Of a DNA stretch of 64,000 nt, positions 60,933-64,000 are shown in pieces. The position numbers and the translations under genes were made by a program. The notes under the pieces are model-generated. The model worked only from the letters and a program-made list of their open reading frames with translations, searched no databases and was not told where the DNA came from. The stretch lies in contig CM114274.1 of NCBI GenBank assembly GCA_050084515.1, positions 1,612,001-1,676,000 on the forward strand, read 5' to 3'. Position 1 is the stretch's first letter. Each line of letters opens with the position of its first letter. The stretch comes from Blasia pusilla. Lineage: Eukaryota; Marchantiophyta; Marchantiopsida; Blasiales.

Positions 60933-63394
60933 GATGCTTGACACAGTTCCTACGTGCTTATAAGAGTTATTTTGCCATTAGCATGAAGGAGTTGGGTTCT
61001 CTGGTTGGACCCGGTATACGGATTGATTTGGCTAGTGATACGCCAATCTTCCGTCGTCCCTATCGATATAGTAATATGGAGAGGGACCTGATTCAGAGAA
61101 GGACGTTGGACCTTTTGGAGGCTGGATTAGTGGAGTTGTCGCATGGAGAGTATGCATCAGCCACTGTCATGCCTGCTAAAAAGGATATGCATGGCAACTA
61201 CACGGATAGGCGGATGTGTGGAGATTACCGTCCTATCAATCGGCAAACCAAGGCCGATAGGTATGCCATGCCTACACCTGAGGAGATCTTTGATGTGGTG
61301 GGACAGGCAAAGATTTTCAGTACTTTGGATCTTCGGGCAGGATACCATCAATTGCTGATTCGGGAGAGTGACAAGGCCAAGACATCATTTTGGGGTGTCA
61401 ACTCTCATGGCAAGGATTGTTTGTACCAGTGGAAATTCTTACCCTTTAGGTTGAAGAATGCACCTGCCGAGTTTCAGAGAGTGATGGACAGGATCCTAGG
61501 AGGGTTGGATTTTGTTCGGTGTTACATTGATGATATCTTGGTGTTCAGTGACACGGTGGAGGAGCATCAGATACATTTGGAGATGGTGTTTGAGCGGTTG
61601 AAAGCTCATGGTCTACGTTTGCATCTAGGAAAGTGTAAGTTCTTCCATGAGGATGTTGAGTACTTGGGTCATGTGATCTATCGAGGTGGTTTGGGAGTTC
61701 AGCAAGCAAAGGTGGAGGCTATTGCACTTATTCTGCGTCCGGTAGATGTGAGTAGAGTTCGGACATTCATGGGATTGGCGAACTACTATCGGAGGTATGT
61801 GAAGGGATTTAGTGCTAGGGCAAAGCCTTTGAACCAATTGTTGAAATCAGATCAAGAGTGGCACTGGGGAGATGATCAGGAGAGAGCTTTTGTGGAGCTT
61901 AAGGCCCAGTTGGTGGCGGCGCCTATCTTGAGGAGACCTATCAGAGGGCGCCCATTTCAGTTACACACTAATTGGAGTAGGTTGGGACTTGGAGCGGTGT
62001 TGACACAACATGATGATGAGCACATGGAGTTTATGGTGGCCTATGCAAGTCGTTCGAATAATGCAGAGGAGTCGCTCTATAGTTCATATGAGGGAGAGTG
62101 CTTGGCAGTAGTGTGGGCTGTGGCACACTTTAGGTGTTACTTGTTTGGCACACAGTTTACCCTTGTTACTGATCACCAGCCGCTCAACTGGTTGATGGAG
62201 TCTGACAACCTTATAGGGAAGCTTGCACGGTGGGCTCTTATCTTACCGGAGTATGACTTCCAAGTGGTACATAGACCTGGAGTTGCCAACCTTGATGTTG
62301 ATGGGTTGAGTAGGAACCCATGTACTAGCCAAGAGGATACAACTAGGGCTAGATGGCATGGCGAGGTTGATGAGGAGATGGTGCCAGGTTGGCATGCATC
62401 CACCTTTTTATGTTGGTTAGGGGTGGACTCTAGTATGGAGGACCACATGATATCTTACTCTAGTCAGAGGGTAGATGGCCAGCCTTCAAATCCTAAGGTT
62501 GGAGATGGTGGTACGGATCAACGTGATATTCATGATGATGCGTTGGTGTTGGAGTTCCTACGGACCAGTAGGGTGCCAGGCATAGTGAGTGCCAAGGAGA
62601 GAGACCGTGTTCTTCAACGTGCTAAGAGGTATCGATTGGAGGGAACACATATTCTCCGCATGTGGGAGGATGGTAGAGTACGAGTAATGCCACATTTGGC
62701 TCAGAGAGAGCGCATTGTGCGACATGCCCATGAAGAGTTGGGACATTTTGGGGTAAAGCGTACGTATAGCTTACTCCTTGGCCAGTATTGGTGGCGTGGC
62801 ATGCATACTCAGGTGCAGCAGTTGGTGTCATGTTGTATGGTTTGTGACCAGGTGAGGGGATTATTCAATGCCCCTACACCACAATTACACCCCTTGCCTA
62901 TTATGGGGTTGGGTTACCGTTGGAGTGTGGACTTTGCGGGACCGTTACCATTGACTGTACGACATCATCGATATGTGTTGGTGATGGTGGAGCACTTCTC
63001 CAAGTGGATTGAGTTGGTGGCATTACCGGACAAGGCAAGTGAGGGAACGGCGTATGCGTTTCTTGATAGAGTGCTTAGTCATTTTGGTGCACCAACTGAA
63101 GTGCTGACCGACCAGGGTACAGAGTTTCAGGGTGAGTTTCAGGTCTTGTGTGAGAAGGCGTTGATTGATCATCAGACCACGTCTCGAGATCATCCTCAGG
63201 CGGATGGTTTGGCTGAGCGTGTGGTTCAGACGGTGAAGAGGGCATTGCACAAGTATGGCCTACAGAAGGGGCATCTTGGAGACTGGGATATTCAGTTGCC
63301 ATGGTTAGCCATAGGGTATAGGTTCAGTCGCCAAGCATCCTTGGCTTCCTTCTCACCTTATTTTCTGTTATATGGCCGAATTGGAGGGTTGTGA
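60933..63394 (+). pseudogene. pol: Reverse transcriptase, RNase H and integrase of element O (long open frame)
   Basis: Continuous open frame of about 820 codons downstream of B; the frame also runs back through S' to 60,800, which is a chance fusion. RT: IDLASDTPIFRRPYRYSNME, MCGDYRPINRQ, FSTLDLRAGYHQLLI, CYIDDILVFSD (YIDD about 61,522-61,533), GLANYYRRYVKGFS. RNase H: LHTNWSRLGLGAVL, where the first catalytic Asp is Asn, then SSYEGECLAVVWAV, TDHQPLNWL. Integrase: HEELGHFGVKRTYSLL, CCMVCD, SVDFAGPL, LTDQGTEFQGEF, GLAERVVQTVKRALHKYG. The frame ends at 63,394 where a deletion of about 330 bp relative to B joins FLLYGR to the integrase tail. Confidence 0.9.
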
Positions 63395-63641
63395 TGGAGT
63401 TGTTTGGAAGGACCATGTGCGTAATTGTGCGCCATGTCATCTTCCAAATGTGGATGGTACTGTTGATCCAAGCTTAGCCATGATACGTGCTAGCTTGAGG
63501 TGCATGTTGTGTGGGTCTGCTTTGTAACGCGCGCCCGTATGTTGGTGTGTGATCGGTGTTCTAGGGGTTGGCACATGATGTGTTTGACTCCACGTATGGA
63601 TGTTGTTCCTACTGGAAGGTGGGTTTGTCCTCGATGTACTT
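63395..63641 (+). pseudogene. Integrase tail and PHD finger remnant of element O
   Basis: NCAPCHLPNVDGTVDPSLA, then the PHD finger: CMLC (about 63,504), a frameshift and stop near 63,525, CDRC, GWHMMCL with the expected His, WVCPRC and stop (63,641). The zinc ligands of the C4HC3 pattern are all still visible across the two frames. Confidence 0.8.
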
Positions 63642-63814
63642 AGGAGAGGTAGATGACTTGATCTTTGCATGATATGGATTACACATGTGCGACTAACGAT
63701 GGGGCAACCTAGCACCCGGCCTTTTGATTTGGGCACCCAAGAAGGTGTATAGCATGTAGTAGATGTATAGGGCTACCTGGGAGTTAGAGGGACCTAACCG
63801 ATTAGGGGGCGAGT
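63642..63814 (+). other. 3' tail and polypurine tract of element O
   Basis: Shares CGACTAACGATGGGGC and the CACCCGGCCTTTT block with 10,898-10,940 of element A, and ends GATTAGGGGGCGAGT before TGTGGTACAC. Confidence 0.6.
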
Positions 63815-64000
63815 TGTGGTACACTTGTGTTTGTGGATGCTCTCGTCTATGTTATGTATGTATGTGAGTATGGTATGTCAGCGATGTATGTTGTATGACG
63901 ATGTGGATTCGCACAACAGTTTTCATGACCATAGGGATTATGTCGTAGAGTATAGTGTGCTAGTAGAGGCCATTCCTTATGTAGGACCATAGTGGCTTGG
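63815..64000 (+). mobile_element. Right terminal modules of element O (S'' then start of M'')
   Basis: S'' is 63,815-63,918 (TGTGGTACAC ... CGCACAACA). After a 4-nt spacer GTTT, M'' begins at 63,923 and matches 34,342-34,419 with one difference over the 78 bp visible. The window ends inside it. Confidence 0.75.

Noticed and set aside
1-64000. tRNA or rRNA genes
   Set aside because: None recognised by eye; a covariance-model scan would be needed to exclude a degenerate tRNA.

Overview
This looks like nuclear DNA of a eukaryote in the green lineage. A mitochondrial acyl-CoA dehydrogenase gene is split into 13 exons by ordinary GT-AG introns. Its surroundings are AT-rich and gene-poor, and the rest is mostly layered plant-type mobile elements (Ty3/gypsy, Ty1/copia, PIF/Harbinger, a MULE-like DNA transposon). 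A non-flowering streptophyte (charophyte alga, bryophyte or lycophyte) fits best, because gypsy elements carrying cytosine methyltransferases are published from the charophyte Klebsormidium and ACAD8-type dehydrogenases are not typical of flowering plants. The species call is inference.

Layout. 1-25.4 kb is mostly non-coding. It holds scattered terminal-repeat copies (1-472, 7.06-7.23, 11.03-11.79, 19.93-21.49, 22.37-22.56 kb), an integrase-PHD relic (9.6-10.85 kb), a response-regulator fragment (11.80-11.95 kb), a Harbinger relic (12.6-13.4 kb) and two perfect 29-30 bp hairpins. 25,488-31,410 (minus) is a complete isobutyryl-CoA dehydrogenase-like gene, the only apparently intact host gene. 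33.56-34.34 kb is a copia relic.

34.3-64.0 kb is a three-level nest. Element O (34,342-39,953 plus 60,933-63,918) is a Ty3/gypsy element. Element B (39,954-43,813 plus 55,774-60,932), a relative of O, sits inside O. Element T (43,814-55,773), a DNA transposon of about 12 kb, sits inside B. O and B both have the order gag (CCHC) - aspartic protease - C5 cytosine DNA methyltransferase - reverse transcriptase - RNase H - integrase - PHD finger. T carries two divergent, intron-containing, frameshifted genes: a SWIM-finger transposase (plus strand) and a protein with motifs of a beta-class amino (N4-cytosine or N6-adenine) DNA methyltransferase (minus strand). Its introns, intergenic region and flanks are filled with about 35 copies of a roughly 25-bp dyad (CAACCCGTCGG, 3-nt spacer, CCGACGGGTTG), some with matching changes in both arms.

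So every level of the nest encodes DNA-methylation or chromatin-reading parts. The retroelement methyltransferase has precedent. The added PHD finger, and the T element pairing a transposase with an amino-methyltransferase and intronic dyads, are the parts I do not recognise as described. All TE genes here are broken by stops or frameshifts, so the window shows architecture, not active proteins.
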